NCBI GenBank assembly: GCA_003344405.1
Contig: NOWV01000259.1
Span: forward strand, 17,919 to 81,918
DNA length: 64,000 bases
Source: Trichoplax sp. H2
Lineage: Eukaryota > Placozoa > Uniplacotomia > Trichoplacea
Direction: 5' to 3'
Part shown: positions 10,763 through 24,749 of the stretch, piece by piece
How the letters are laid out: each line of letters opens with the position of its first letter
Numbering within the stretch: the stretch's first letter is position 1
Program-made: the position numbers and the translations under genes
Notes under the pieces: generated by a model
What the model saw: only the letters and a program-made list of their open reading frames with translations
The model's database searches: none
What the model was told of the DNA's origin: nothing

Positions 10763-12441
10763 CGACTAAGCCTCCAGAATAACTATTTTATACAACTGAA
10801 ACAAATTATTATCAATTGGTTCTCTACATAGGAGTCATCAATAACGTTAGTACATTGCTCATTACATTACTTAATAAGGCTATCAGCCACGGCCTTATAC
10901 AGCACATACTAAATGTTCGCCGTTTCATCATACTAGCCTTACCAACACTTACTTTATTAAGACATACACTGTATTGCATACACAAAACTGTTGCAATTAA
11001 CTGAAATCACTACAGGTAACCATATTTACGAACTGTTAAAAGTATCGGTATACTGTATGTGTTTTCTGTGATTTTTCAAGAATTACCGTATCTTTCATTA
11101 TCGATACCTCATATAAGTCAATTTCGCATTTCAAGACTTAAATCATATTCTAAAAGCAGTATAGTGTTCAATTGTTTAAATGCAACCTTAATTTGTGTAT
11201 AATACGTCAAAATTATTTTTGTTTGTGCTATTATTTATCATTATAAATATTTTCAACAGTAAACAAGTATATCAGGTCCCTTCCGAAACTAATATATTTA
11301 ATCTATAAGTAGGTACTAATGAAATTAATTCTAATTCTTCAAAGTTTTCAAGTAAAATATTTAATCATAGATTTAATTGTGTACAATACTTTGATTAGGA
11401 AATTATATACGTTTTCAGGGTGACTCATTTCAATGTTAAACATATGTAATCATAGTCTTTCAGTAGAGCACCTTTAATCTTGTTAAAATCTTAGTATGCG
11501 GCTGAAATATCCACTAGAAACTACTCAAAGTTTACACCTAGATAATAATCTGAATTGATGTCGCCAAATTTATTTTTATTTGCAACATAACTAAAGTACA
11601 ATAACAGTTCTAGCGTATAAATAAATTTTACATCTTATATAATGATATTATATATACTTAAAGATGAGAATTTAACTGAATTTAGCAGCTTCTCATATAA
11701 CTATACCTACGAAAGATGCTCATGTATTTTACTTTAAATCTTTCTAGATAATATTCCAAGTTATCTGCTGATTAAATCATAATGCAACTTGCTAACAATT
11801 AGCACATTGTCAAAAAGCAACCGCCCTATAATAATAGTAAAGGCATTATTGAAGCCCTAGCAAGGTCTTTTGATCAAGTTAAGAAAAAAAGTTAGGAATT
11901 GCCTATAAATTAAATATGAGCCACTGACGTCATGGATTTAAAGAAACAATGCCATACGGGGAAAGCTTTATAATTTGGAAATATTAATTTAATAGACTCT
12001 TATACCCTTAATAAGTATTAGGTAACAATGTTACCGCAATATTTTTCATCCGTGAATACCATGTTCTACTTTAAAGTAGAAAATGGAAGCTGCATTCTTT
12101 CTAATGACCGCTTTTTTTTTTTGTATCTATTAGCCAACAATACTCTAGATAAAACGTATTATTTCTAAAACTAATACGTAGCTCTAAAAATTATCATGAA
12201 CAATATCTACCTATTGAAGGCATAAAGAATAGTTCATTGCTGTTCGACATGCTCTTACTGTACAGTATCAGACAAGATTTAATTCTAATTCAGTTTGCGA
12301 TTTAATAATTTATTTACAATACGATAGAAAGATACTTTGTAATAATGTTATCGATGACCTCCATAGAAGACGGAGACACATTCAGTTAAAGGAAAATCTT
12401 CTGGAGTCTAGTTTCATTTCAATTAATAGTCTAAGGATATC

Positions 12442-13468
12442 ATGAATATTTCCCAATACCAACATAATTATACTTCAAGTATATATGCCACCATTTATTC
12501 TTCAGCTTCCATCGCAGCTTTAATTTTATCGACAGCGGGATTATCAGTCAACATATTTTTACTTTATATTCTTGTAAACGATAGAAACTTTCGTAAAACA
12601 ACTTATTACTTATTTTTAGTCTCTATCGTATCTGACACTATTTCTACTATCGCTACGATAGGAGGATATATACAAATTGTTCGGTATGAGTTAGCCTATG
12701 AAGGTGGAACATTAATGTGTCGAGCAGTCATGTTCACTATGTTTTCATCTTATAGTATTTCAATCATGACTTTTTGCTTAATCGGTATAGATCGGTATTT
12801 TATCATCGTCAGACCACTCACTACAACTTATCGCATCTATAAGAATCATATCCTAATAACTAGTGAAATTGCGATTTGGATTTGTTCCTTATCTGTTTCT
12901 GCTCCACTACTCAAATTTATGGGAGTTCATCGTGTAGACCCATTACTATGTGAATTCACTAAAATAACAACGCCAGTTTCAATCTATATCATAACGTTTG
13001 TTACCATCCAATTTATTATTCCGGCGATGACTATTGGATTATTCTACTGGAGAATCATTATTCATCAGAAAAATTATATTAAGCCAGGAGAATTAACGCA
13101 ACAGTCCATTATTGAACAGCAGCTTCGAAAGCGAAAATTTATTAAAATGTTAATAAGTATATCTCTATCGTATATCTTTGCAACCTGGCCTTTTTTTGCT
13201 ACAATACTTGGCTTTGCAATCACGCAAAAATCAGTATTGCAAATTCGGAGTGAAAATATTGTCATATTCTTATTCATATTTTTCAATATCAGCAACGACT
13301 AGTATTACTATTTTGAATCCATTTCTGTATCTAAAATTTGATTCCAAGATTCGAAATCAATCAATTCTAGTATTTAAGCGTTTAGGTAGGAAACGCTATC
13401 TGCAATCAACATCCACGTCATTAGTTATCCTAAATCACGAGGCTCTTACTAGATCGCAGGGTATATAA
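12442..13468 (+). CDS. Class A GPCR, paralogue 2, single-base frameshift in helix 7
   Basis: Residues 1-282 read as a receptor: sequons at N2 and N9, N37, D65, disulfide partners C93 and C170, DRY at 117-119, the HQKNYIKPGE loop-3 motif, and a helix-6 TWP (W249, P250). The frame then fails at the T5 run at 13279-13283 and stops at 13302. The next frame carries the missing helix 7 (SISATTSITILNPFLYLKF) and a C-tail to the stop at 13468. Compared with its paralogues, one T is missing from the homopolymer. The product would be about 342 residues if the base were present. This is either a young pseudogene or a sequencing error in a homopolymer; the otherwise perfect conservation of motifs favours recent loss or error. 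It is intronless like the other copies. Ligand unknown. Confidence 0.85.
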
Positions 13469-15799
13469 GGATTTATTGAAAATTTCTAGCTTGTGACTAC
13501 GTTTTACGAAATACGGACTCAAGAAATAAATACTTGATTATTGATTACTTTTGTTCTTACAACTACAGGCAGACAGACTCAAAAGAAATAATTTTATTAC
13601 TTTCTAATAGCCATAATTAAATTGATATACAGTATGTGAAAGTAATAAAATTATTGATATTAAAGGCAAGCAACTCCAAGGAACACAAAGGCCACAATCT
13701 TATTGATGGAAGGAATCAGTAAATCATAAGCTGGAGAAGCTAATAATTCATTCAAAAATAGAATATTTTTCACTCACTTTACTATTATTTGTAAAAATAT
13801 TAATAATCTAGTACCAACATAAAGGACGTTGCTATCATTTTACTTAAAAAGCCAAATATTTTTCACACGCTTACTGAATTGATTAACTTACAGAAGAGAA
13901 AAATGTATCATATCTTGCCGGTGATAATTTATAACTCAATTTGATTATAAATAATGATGCTAATGCTCCCTTCTTTTGCTAGCAAGTTCATCTGGCTAAA
14001 AAGATAGAAACTGCCAAATAATTACGATTATAGCTATATTATTTAAACACGCCCATTTCAAAGTAATGGCAAGGAGTAGCAGTATATGCGTTTGTAAATG
14101 ATAGATTCCAATTTTAAATCGCCATTGATTTTATAACCGTTATGAGGGTAACAACTGCCATGGCTTCTAAAGGCTGAAAGGATATTCGATATTCCGATCA
14201 CCAATGTAGGGAATACTGCGAAGTAAAAGTGTGTTTTACTAGTATTAATATCATTGGCCATTATATATTCGTCAGAGAAGCAAATATTGAAATGGTCTCA
14301 CATGATCTATGCGAAGGCAAATCAAATAATTATGTCATTGATACGGAGTAACTTTTGCATAGCTGTCGTAACATACTATAGTTTCCGTAAGATAACTTAC
14401 TTAGGAATGTCTTATATCAATTTATATATGACACTTTATATATTTCAATAGACAACTACATACTTGTAAAATATCATCAATATGCTGATAATTAATATTT
14501 ATAAAAACTTACTATAAATTGATTGATATTTTAATAAAGTTTGGATTCAGTTTCATCTAAGAGAGGCTGGTAGTGTTACTGTTCCTTCTGACGATAGCAG
14601 ATAATCAGAATTTGGGGTGATAATGTAGCAACGTAGATGTAGGTGAAGGAAAACCTTATAGAAGATTTGCAGTTCTAGTTTTTCGTAGAGCTTTATTTAT
14701 TCCGTCATCATATGTTTCGATTTGGCACACTTACTTATTTGCTTCGGAAATACTATGGAAATTGTAATTCTAAGCACTCATCTTTCTTATAATACAGACT
14801 ATTTAAAAACTATTGTACCTTAGAATAGCTGCTCTAATTTATTTGTAAACTGTAAATGAGTTAGATTTATAGCCATTCTCAAAATATATTAGTCAACTAA
14901 TTTCATTGATTTTGAGAAAGTCAATTCACTTATAGATTATAACTTAAGTGATTAGTAGATCGAAGCTAATTTTAACCTGTCATTTGAACTACTGTATGGA
15001 GTAAGTCCAGTCAAAGCCTTTATATACCAATGCACATCGAAATCAAGATTTTTGAAGTGCTAAAATACCTAAATTATTGATGAAACAATAAAAATAATAG
15101 GGCGTCGTTATAAACTAGTTTCGAAATTAGGGGTATGTAAAAACAGATCTCTAAGTTACTGAAGTATCTGCGATCCAACATTCTTGAACTATTTAGCAGG
15201 AACTTAGGTGCCTTTACTTTGATTTTATACTGTGATAAGTGCTACTTTCGTATAACTGATTGCGTTCGAGGTTTTCTATCACTGGAACGATACCAAGATT
15301 AACGAGCACGTTCTTCTATCTGTTTTTTTGTCCTATACAGATTGCTATTTTTATACGCTACGACGTATATTTTCCTATCTAATGTAACGCAATCTAATAC
15401 TTAACATATTTTTATAATAATGATGTATCTTCGTAATATTTCTGATTCCTGTCAGACGCCTGATAACTAGTATATTCTGCTTAATGAAATCCTAACACAC
15501 CTTACGAACGAAATATCAGTATTTATTTGTCGCTATCTGATTAGATAAGAAAATTATGTTTATTATGTTTCCATATTTCTCTATATATATGCTTTTAAGT
15601 AACCATTGTATGTAGTTGTTATCTTGAGTTTGACGTTTCTAGTATGCGATTCTCGTTTTCGGTCTTTCAATGAATTTTCCTCAATAAAGTACTAGCATTT
15701 ACAAAGAACTGTTTTATAAATGTTTTCAGAGTGATTTGTATCGTATTTTATACTGTTATTTTCCTCTGAATGTTACAAATCAGGATTTGTGACAAGCAT
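13469..15799. other. AT-rich spacer
   Basis: No supportable gene. It includes a short inverted repeat at 13587-13655. Frames near 14.06-14.45 kb have no motif or family likeness. Confidence 0.55.
13587..13655. repeat. Inverted repeat, 18-bp perfect arms
   Basis: AATAATTTTATTACTTTC at 13587-13604 is the exact reverse complement of 13638-13655, with a 33-bp spacer. It lies about 120 bp after the receptor stop codon. It could be a small foldback element, or a hairpin in the receptor 3' UTR. Confidence 0.7.
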
Positions 15800-16140
15800 C
15801 TAAAGTCTTTACTATTTCCTACAATCAGCTGCTATAATATAGTCTATGATGGTATATGTCGTATCGAATTCTACAATGCTGTTCTCTGCATGTCTTCAGT
15901 CTCAAAGACAATAAGTACCACACTGTTAATTTTTGTTTCGGATTTGTTAGTCGCATTTGTCCCTACTGAGATCCACGTACGTTATTTCACGGCAGCTCAC
16001 ACACTGATCCATTAATAACTATCGCACTGCAGCCGGTTAATATCGGCAACAAAATATTCATATTTCGAATAAAACATTTCGTTTAATTCTGTGAATGGCT
16101 ACTTAGTCCGCATCTGCTGGCTCTTCGAAATCCTCATCAC
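15800..16140. repeat. Dispersed repeat, copy A (partner at 23851-24180)
   Basis: About 340 bases align in the same orientation with 23851-24180 over their whole length, at roughly two thirds identity by eye. Anchors include TGTTCTCTGCATGT, GATTTGTTA, TCACGGCAGCT, and a closing CTCTTCGAA...CATCAC block that keeps the same spacing in both. The open frame crossing copy A is not preserved in copy B, so I treat it as repeat sequence, not a gene. Family unknown. Confidence 0.6.
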
Positions 16141-17364
16141 ACACAGTTTAATTGATTGTAAAGCATGGTATTTGATTGCTTAAAGTCAAAATATTATTAC
16201 TTGTATTACATCAAGAATAGGTAGTTATAAGTTTTAATGACAGAGTGATGGACAGAAGCTGTTTGTAGTTAATTAATGAAAACCAACACCAAAGCCCAGC
16301 CAATTACAATAAAATTTAGTATAACATGGATGGTACAGTAAAATTCCATAGATTGTAATAAATGCGTAGAAATATGGTTAGATAGCAAAGTTAATGGTTA
16401 ATAATATTAGAACAATAATATTTTTGATAAGTCATGTCCGATTGTGAAGGCTGAATGTCAATTACAGCTTTAAAATTATACCTACTTACCTCAATAATAT
16501 CGTGAGAATCTAAGTAAATTACTCTAATTTGATAATTACAGGTAAACATCAAAATATTTTATATGAGTCAATTCCAAAAAAATATTAGCCAATCAATTTT
16601 AAGCCATTCAATAGGTTTTAAATTGATATCTTTAGCCATAAATGTGATTTAAGAAAAAAGAGTCCTATTTTAAAACCATATCTCTAACATTGTATAAATG
16701 CCTTCATAACTTACAAACGAGTATTATGAGCCCCTAGCAGTTATAGATATAATTTTTCGACACTGTAGGATCGAATTTATTAAGAAATCGATCTGAATCT
16801 TATTTAATAAAGCTCGCCTTTAATTAAATGTTGATTTATTAACAGATTCTGGACCATAGATTCTAATATTTACAGCAAATTGTATTATTCCACACTTTGT
16901 TCCACGAATTATATTTAAACAAAAAAGATCCATAAAATCAGTATGTCACTCAACGCTAAATTTTTGGCGACAATTACACTCAATAATAGAAATTATATTT
17001 GTTTAAACGCTATTAAAGCCTTAAGACTGCTTTTTAGTCAGCTGCAGCAGATGGATATTTAACACAAGCGTCCATAATTGATTCAATTATATTTCACAGT
17101 TCGGATGATGTAGTTTAAGTCTCATTCTTTTTCGGTTAACTAGCTATAATGGACACAATTATTGTTTCAGTAATCACAATGGATAGCACAACTATTTTTA
17201 TAACATAAATGTTTTATTTCTCATTTATTGCAGATTTATGTCGAAAAGTAATTAAAATTTTAGTATGTATTCTAGTCAAGTACGGTTTTAACAAGAATTA
17301 TCATCAAATTTAGATGCTTAGTCCTTGGCTATCCAATATGAGCTAAATTTCATGAACTGTTAAA
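16141..17364. other. AT-rich spacer
   Basis: No gene seen. The last 250 bases may be the degraded U3 part of the LTR that follows, but I could not align them with confidence to the complete copy at 27.7-28.1 kb. Confidence 0.5.
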
Positions 17365-17563
17365 AATCATACATGATGGCTGCTGCCGAAGGGTATTTAA
17401 ACTCGGCAGATAGTTGAATAAAAGAAGACTTCTATAGTTGTTTAGTTTAGAAGCAAAGGCATCTAAATTCTAGTGAGGTAGTTAAGGGATACTGAATCCC
17501 GGAGACTATAGTAATTTGGAGATTTGTTTAACGTCATCTTTGTCACGAAGCTGGTTTGTAACA
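17365..17563 (+). mobile_element. LTR fragment (3' half), same family as 27679-28120
   Basis: It aligns to the reverse complement of the LTR at 27679-28120. Shared blocks are a GAAGGGTAT-TATA region, CAGATAGTTGAATAAA, GAGGTAGTTAAGGGATACTG followed by AATCCCGGAGACTATAGTAA, and the terminal palindrome TGTCACGAAGCTGGTTTGTAACA. It contains the promoter and polyadenylation portions. The upstream half is too diverged to place. Confidence 0.7.
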
Positions 17564-18261
17564 GTCCTAGTTGCCTTATAGCTAAAAATTTAATTTTTTG
17601 GTCAATAATATCTGTATTTAAAAGTACTTCTTATGAAATCCGGTTGATAGACTGACTTTCTCAAGAAATAATAATAAATTATACCAATCACACTGATCTT
17701 GAACGTAATCACGATCACCAAAAGGAATTTTATGATAAAGTTTATGCTTTCACTGTGCTGTAATTTGGTATTATTTAGAGTCTATGTTGTATACTCTTAC
17801 TTATTACTGTTACTAATACGCATGGATATCATCCTGCTGTACAACATAAGATAGACTAACTTTATTGGCACTTGTGCTAATAAGAGAGCTATATCCAGTC
17901 AGGTAATCTGACTTATCTGTAACCAACCAGAAGCCGAAATACTACATACTTATAACTATGCACATCGTGCAATCAATAATTCAAGGGTTCTAGTGTCAAG
18001 AGATACTCTCTAAATAACGAAGCTCTCGAGATATCTTTTGACGAGAACATTAGTGGTAGATAACCTCTTACATTGCTAAGAGTAGTTCTAATTCGATTTG
18101 GATAGAAGTTAATAAACGTAAGCTGTATAGTGTATAGATTACACAAGTATTACTTCATCCCTGAGTCTTTACCGGAGTACCTCGACGCCAAGTCACATTG
18201 ACATATATTGACATCAATGGCGACAATTACAACATACTGTTCTAACAGAAATTTTCTTCCT
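17564..18261. other. AT-rich spacer
   Basis: No gene seen between the LTR fragment and the decayed receptor copy. Confidence 0.5.
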
Positions 18262-18880
18262 AGCACTAAGACTCATTGTTAACTATTTTTACCATTTATT
18301 TTTGCTATAAGAAATTATTTTAGAAAGGTCACCAATTATTTAATAATGATTTCAGTAGCCTCAGATACCATTTATAATCAGCTCTCAATTACTATATTTA
18401 TCCAGATGGCTGAATATCGACATGACTATAATAGTGGAATAATTATATGTCAATTGCTTTAATTTCCATTTTAGCATCTTACTACATTTCTTGTTTGGCA
18501 TTAGCAATAATTACAATAGATTTTTATTTAGTGACAGTTTGTCTTTTATCCTTACTTTATCGACTAAATAGACAGTAGATCTTCATGCTATCCCAAACTA
18601 TAGTATTTGTAGCAGCAATATCTATATCTATTCCGTTATTCTTCGAAACATCAGTCTATCATGAAGATGCTTACGTATGCAATATACGAATAATTCTTTA
18701 AAGAAGTAGATTTTATTGCATAGTCGGCATATTGTAACTCATCATACCAATAGAATGAGAATCGTATTTATAGTCTGTGCGAAGGCTATTATGTCACACA
18801 GAAACTACTGAAGAAAACAATTGGTAACAATCAATGTTACGAGCTAGGAATAGCCCTAACTCGCAACAAGAATTGAGAGA
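18262..18880 (+). pseudogene. Decayed class A GPCR paralogue
   Basis: Conceptual translation, hopping between frames, follows the paralogues in order. A helix-1 trace (LIVN) comes first, then SVASDT of helix 2 and a long match FIQMAEYRHDYNSGIIICQ up to the conserved cysteine. SYYISCLALAIITIDFYLV comes next (the DRY site now reads DFY). Then come YRLNRQ, a helix 4 ending in IPLFFETSVYHEDAYVCN (the second conserved cysteine kept), and a blurred helix 5/loop 3. At least five stops or frameshifts interrupt it, and helices 6-7 are not recognisable. The H-D-Y-x-S-G signature of loop 1 is closest to the receptor at 29.2 kb. It is plainly dead and older than the other broken copies. Confidence 0.85.
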
Positions 18881-21800
18881 GTAATTTCTATCCTATACTA
18901 CTATTATTTAGAATACCAGTCAATTAGTATTCGAAGATAGATAATCGTATTAAATTTACTGTATCAGTATTAAAATAATCAATGCTTAATAATAGTCTAA
19001 CAGATACATATTAAGCTATCCTACTAAGACATTTCCTCTAAAACTTAAGTATTGCAGTTTGAACATTAACGACCTTAGAAGTTATAGATACAGTCCAGTT
19101 TAACTGATTGCCAATTACTATTTTATTCTATCTAATCCTAAATTAAGGATATCATCTGTTAACCGCTAAAGTTACTATTAAGGAGACCGTAAATATTTCT
19201 GAGATATAAAAATATATAGAACGAAACATAGAAATAAAATATACTTCAGGAAGATTACTTTCGTGACCATGAATTATCATAATAAAAGCCCTTACCTTTG
19301 AAGAAAACCAACCATAACTATTGCTTATATACGTTAAATGCAGTAATGTTAAAAAGGTTGCTCAAAAAATGACTGAGCACCGTATTGTTATTTGTAATTG
19401 CTAGAATGCTATAGTTTATCATAGAATTATAGAATTTTACAGTATATCTTTTGCCTTTTATATTAATTCTTGCAACAACCTTAAGCATTTAAGTGGGATA
19501 TTCCTCGTTCGAGCAGTAAAATTTGTATCTGTAAGAAGCGTGTTACTACTAAATTTTATAAAAGTATAGTCATCAATAATGATAACGTATTAAAGTGCAA
19601 TTTTTGCTAATAAGACTGCGGGATAATTCGTAAGTATGGGTTCCTTATGATAATTAGTTAATCAGTATTGAAGAATTTTTAAACTTTTAGATAAGATATG
19701 GTCAAAACTTTATTAGTCTGTAAAGCCAGCCTTCATTACTAGTAACCTTTTTACAGCAGATACATGTGTCTACATTAATTTACAATTAATGTAAAGCGGT
19801 TACTATTGCAAATACATTTATGTACTTATGTTTATATTAACTCAGCTACTGTGAAATCATTTCTTGTTTTTAATAGTGTCAACAGGAAATGTATTGAAGT
19901 ATTGAAAAATATCACGAAGGATATTGTCTTTCCGTCCTAACTTCTTAATGAGTAGATATTCTAGCATATATTAGTATTAATCAATAATGCCCTCATAAAG
20001 TAAAGGAAAGCAATAATCTAGTAGTAGTTTAATAGTATAACCTTGTCTTAAAAATTATTCGTCTTTCTAAAGGTAGATAATGAGTTTACTTTTGTTTCCG
20101 TTGCAGTAAAATTAAAAATTAACATATAAATCTTGGGTTTCATTGTCCAATCTACATTAAGTACCATGAACATAGTCTATCATGGTTGGATATTTACTGA
20201 TTTCCTTTGATGAGCATCATTATTACTAATTCACAAGAGGGTAATTCATGTTGCTCACCTAAATATTTTTCAATAGTTAACTGCAATAGCATGTAAAACA
20301 AATATTGGCAAAGCTCGGAGGAGGGTCATGAATGTCTCAGTCTGGTGCAGCAACCTTCTTATCCTATGTAACTTTTTCTAAATTACCATTAGCTTATGCT
20401 ATAGCCAGACTATGAAATATCTAATCTGTATAATCCTTCCCTGTATTTATTATGTTAAAGTTATTATAATTGTAATTTTGATAATATAATTAATCATCAA
20501 TTCAATCGTTCCACATTTCATAATTATCTTTTCGTTCCTTATTTTACATTACCTCAAATATGAACTCTGATTGTTGTTGTTTGTGTCTTCTAGCTAGCTA
20601 GGGTAATAGTCATATACCAGTACTGAGTTGGATAAGATTCTCATAGTTTTATAGCAATACCCTGTAAATTATGTCGGTCGTAGTATATTAGGAAGATATT
20701 GACGTAAAATTTTGTAGCCTATGTTTAATTAAGTAAACCAGTCATACGCGAAGATTATTACCGGTACTACCTATTTCCTAAGAAAATATTTTTCGTTTTC
20801 GAGTAAGGAAGCATTCATTTGAAAAAAATTGGAACCTGAAGGAAGAAGTAAATGGATTAAGGCCCCTACAAGGGAGATTTTACGGTAAACTAAGCTGAGG
20901 AGTCCTACAATGCATAATAGTATGATAATATCTTCGTGCATGAAAATGTATAGAAATATCTTCCTAATTGATTTCAAAAGATATGTTATAGTAATCAAAC
21001 AAGGTCGCAATATTTCCTCATTGATTTGAAAAGATGTCTAATATAACATATACAAGGATTATCAAGCAAGAGCACTATAATTTATCGGAACATTTTTGAT
21101 AATCAGTCATGAGAATTTGTAGATCCTTTCATTCACGTCGAGTTTAACCAACATTAAGAGTTGTATTCTAATTTAAAGACTAAAATAAAAAAGCTTACTG
21201 TCTACTGTATTGCAGGTATGGAAAAATTTAAAGATAATATAGTACGATACTATTGAGCATAGGTTGGTATGATCATGATTTGGATTTATTTGGTACTAAT
21301 CTTAACTTATAACTAACGTAATAGATAATTTCTAAATCCTTAATTGGTAGATTTTAAAAATGTGTTTCTATGAATGGTACTAGCTCGTAAATCTTTCTGA
21401 TGATTTAGTGTATTACATATAACTAACTTCAGATGCCCATTTCGCTATACGGATAGTATCAAAGACTAGAGTTACTTTAACAAGCAGGTCTTAATATTGC
21501 AGTTAAAATGAGACCCATCATTAAGTTACTGTTTCATACCTGAAATTTTATATATCTTATTATTGTATTCATCTATAATTAGGATACAAAGTTAAATTAA
21601 ATTTTAATACGAACGTAATTAAGCGATTTTCCATTCTCGAGCAAATTTATTTTATTCAGCCTTTTCCTTATTACTAGGCTAAATAATGGCAATTCAATTA
21701 AATCATTCACATTCACTGATTTGGCTTTTGCTCAAAATTTGAATCTTAGCTATGGTTATTTTAAAACTATTCCTCCCAATATTTATTATTATCACTTACG

Positions 21801-23850
21801 GTAAGATTTAGATGCATGAGTATGCGCATAAATTTCTTATATTGCTCAAGAAGATTTAAGGATTAATTCTTACTAAAATTTGTTCTTCTTTCCGCTTAAG
21901 AATCGATGTATCTATTAGCACCTTCTCTTATTTAGTGAAGATAAGATTAACGGCTGTAATTAACCTTCACTTTGGACAAAACTAGAATCGTTTACGATAT
22001 TGAATGATAGGGAAAATGCTCGCTTGTTATTCTTTATTAGAGTTCAGTGCAAAAGCAACCGGAAATTAAAATCCTTTAAGAGCCCTTATTAATGCTATAA
22101 TATTATGCAGAGATATATGGTAAATTACGTTTGTTTAAATTACATTTGTCAGACCAGTAGCTTGTGTTGTAAACTTATATATCTAATAAGTGTGATCACA
22201 TAGACAGTAACTATATACAAATGCATAGTGTATTGGCCATATTTCTTGTTTTGATAAATTGTAATTGGTGACAGTTATGATGAATTATTTTAAATTAATA
22301 CACTTTGTTTAAATAGATTTAGATCCGACAGGGAGGCAATATAAAAGCTGAGATTTACATGCTCTATAAAGTGTTATTGCAGGTATCGCACGTTCGAGCA
22401 CTAGATTAATATGTTCGCTTTACGCGAACAAACAAATTTATATCATTAGTGAAACTTTTAATAGAGATATTACTTAAGCGTTAAATGATAGCTTACGTTT
22501 TTCATTTTAATTACACTATGGTAAAAAATATCATATCAAAAACATTTTTGCCAATTCTACTTTCTCCGTAATATCGATTTTATTCACCATTTAGTATTAT
22601 TTGCATTTTGCTGGTTATTTCTGCAGACCTCCCTGTACAGTTCTCACTTGAGTATTAGAGCACAGGTAAGTTCTATTTAAGAGATTAGTCTATTATTTTT
22701 AGAAATAGTAAATGTTTTGTTACGGACAATAACATCGAATTTTAAGCACAATAAAGGATTATAACAACCACTTGCCGCCAAAGTTATTAAGAAAAACATC
22801 AATTTAACGAGACGAAATTCTCGGATACGAGGTTCAATAAAGATTTTTATTTTAGAACTTGCTATAATGGTAAGATTTAGGAATGCAAATAAGCATAGAA
22901 ATTAAACCAATGCCGATCAACATGCTAAATACTTTATACATATTGATTACTTGTAATCGATGCCGAATTGCTTAAATATATCCCTTTCGAACTTAATTCA
23001 TTTAGTGAATTATAATACATATGTAACGAAGCCTCTTAACATAAACGTGGTCTAGCAAGATAAAATTTTAATAATAGTCTGACTACTTTATAGTAGAACT
23101 GTAACGGTAGGCAATTTACACAGATCTAGAGGTGCGAAAAATAACTAAGAGAAATGACAATTCTGCTCACATGCTCTGCTTGTTTACATCAAGAAAATTA
23201 CAAACAAAAACATAAGACAACATTGCTTATTATCTAACAGGCTTTAAGTACACATAATCTCAGTCGCAAATGGCGCTGATTACGGGAATAAGATTCATTT
23301 CCGGTTCCTTACCGAATAGGATTACTAGTACTGAAATAAGTTACTACAGACATAACTTCATGAAATAACCAATCAACAGTCTAGGGACTATCGCCTCTAT
23401 AAGGATATTAGAATTAGTATATACTTAATAACCATACACATTTACACAATCCTAAACAAAATCATCTAATAGCCTTTGTTGCATTTCTATTTATGTGACA
23501 CAATGTGCGTGCGAAAAGCTTTATAATTATCCAAATTTTGTGTAAAACTAAAATTAGCATATCTATACTATCGCAAATATCGACTAAGATTCACTTATAA
23601 CTGCTTACTTAATTATACTATTTTAACTTGTATCTAATTTTACTTCTGCATAGACATTGACAATAACAATTAAATTCATGATCTTTACAGATGCTACTAC
23701 AAAGCTTATATACGTATTGTAGTGTATTTAGAATGTACTGGAACTATATTCTAGTCTAAAACATAGACATGTTGTATTGATCTTATATTTAGATATATCT
23801 ACAGTCTGTTCGCTCTACATTCAAATATGGCTTACTACATTTAGTTATTA
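18881..23850. other. Long AT-rich spacer with possible receptor relics
   Basis: No intact gene in about 5 kb. Around 21750-21845 a translation resembling helix 5 and the start of loop 3 of the receptors (LPIFIIITYGKI) can be read, and a related stretch lies near 22865-22905. Both are too short to call as genes. The minus-strand frame at 20.77-21.01 kb has no motif or relative that I recognise. The rest is featureless. Confidence 0.5.
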
Positions 23851-24180
23851 CAGTCCTCGCTATTTTCTACAATCGTCTGCTATTCTATAACCTGTTATGG
23901 TATATGTTGTATCTAATCCTAAAATTATGTTCTCTGCATGTGTTCTAATGCCATAGCTATAAATGCTGCCGTTTTCTACCTTAGATTTGTTAAGTTGCGT
24001 TATTAGTCACAGTTAGTATTCACACTGTACTCACGGCAGCTACCACGCTGACCTACCGTAATTATCAGACTGTACCTAACTACTATCTACAATAAAGTAT
24101 CCTCTTTTCTTAAGCTCCTTGTGTAATTCTCTGCATTGCAACTAAAACCACATTATCTGACTCTTCGAACCCTCCATCAC
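23851..24180. repeat. Dispersed repeat, copy B (partner at 15800-16140)
   Basis: Same-orientation, diverged copy of 15800-16140. The last 60 bases of both can be aligned without gaps. No coding frame is conserved. Confidence 0.6.
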
Positions 24181-24749
24181 ACGTATATAGATATTACTGC
24201 ATTTATTGATGTCATATATTTTACTTTAATAACGTAATTATCTGTATCTCGCTTTTCTACAATTGCCAATAGACATTTTAACAAGAAATATATCAGTTTA
24301 CTAAGGATCTAGAAAACTATTCTTTAAAAATAAATAATTGTCGAATTAACTAAGAAACTAGAGGAGAATTTTGCTTGTTTTCAATAGGATCAGCTAATGG
24401 TTCTATACGTCAGTCCATTGCTTATTCTTACAATTTTCATTATTACTAATAATCATAAAAATAGTAAATAAAATTACTGCTTTATTACTATTCAGAGCAA
24501 TTTACAATTTCGTTCAAAACAGGTGAATGCTTGCAGTTTAAGATTAATCTTTACCAATGAATGGAGTTATCGATATTACTACGCAATATATTTCCGCATA
24601 TTTATATAAGTAAGATTGTAACGGAGTACAGACTCCGTAAATTAATCGTAGCGTTAGTTTCAGTAATTAAGATTTTATTAGTTGTTAATAACCTTTATTT
24701 ATTAGGTACTCGTTAATTATAATTTTATTAGCAGTCTAATCATACTTGT

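Larger units (their letters stand above)
9933..12441. other. AT-rich spacer with repeat fragments
   Basis: No gene is supported. It contains the second copies of two dispersed repeats (10559-10616 and 10691-10762). The short frame near 10.8-11.0 kb has no recognisable features. The 1.4 kb before the next receptor is plain AT-rich DNA with a T homopolymer near 12.11 kb. Confidence 0.55.
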
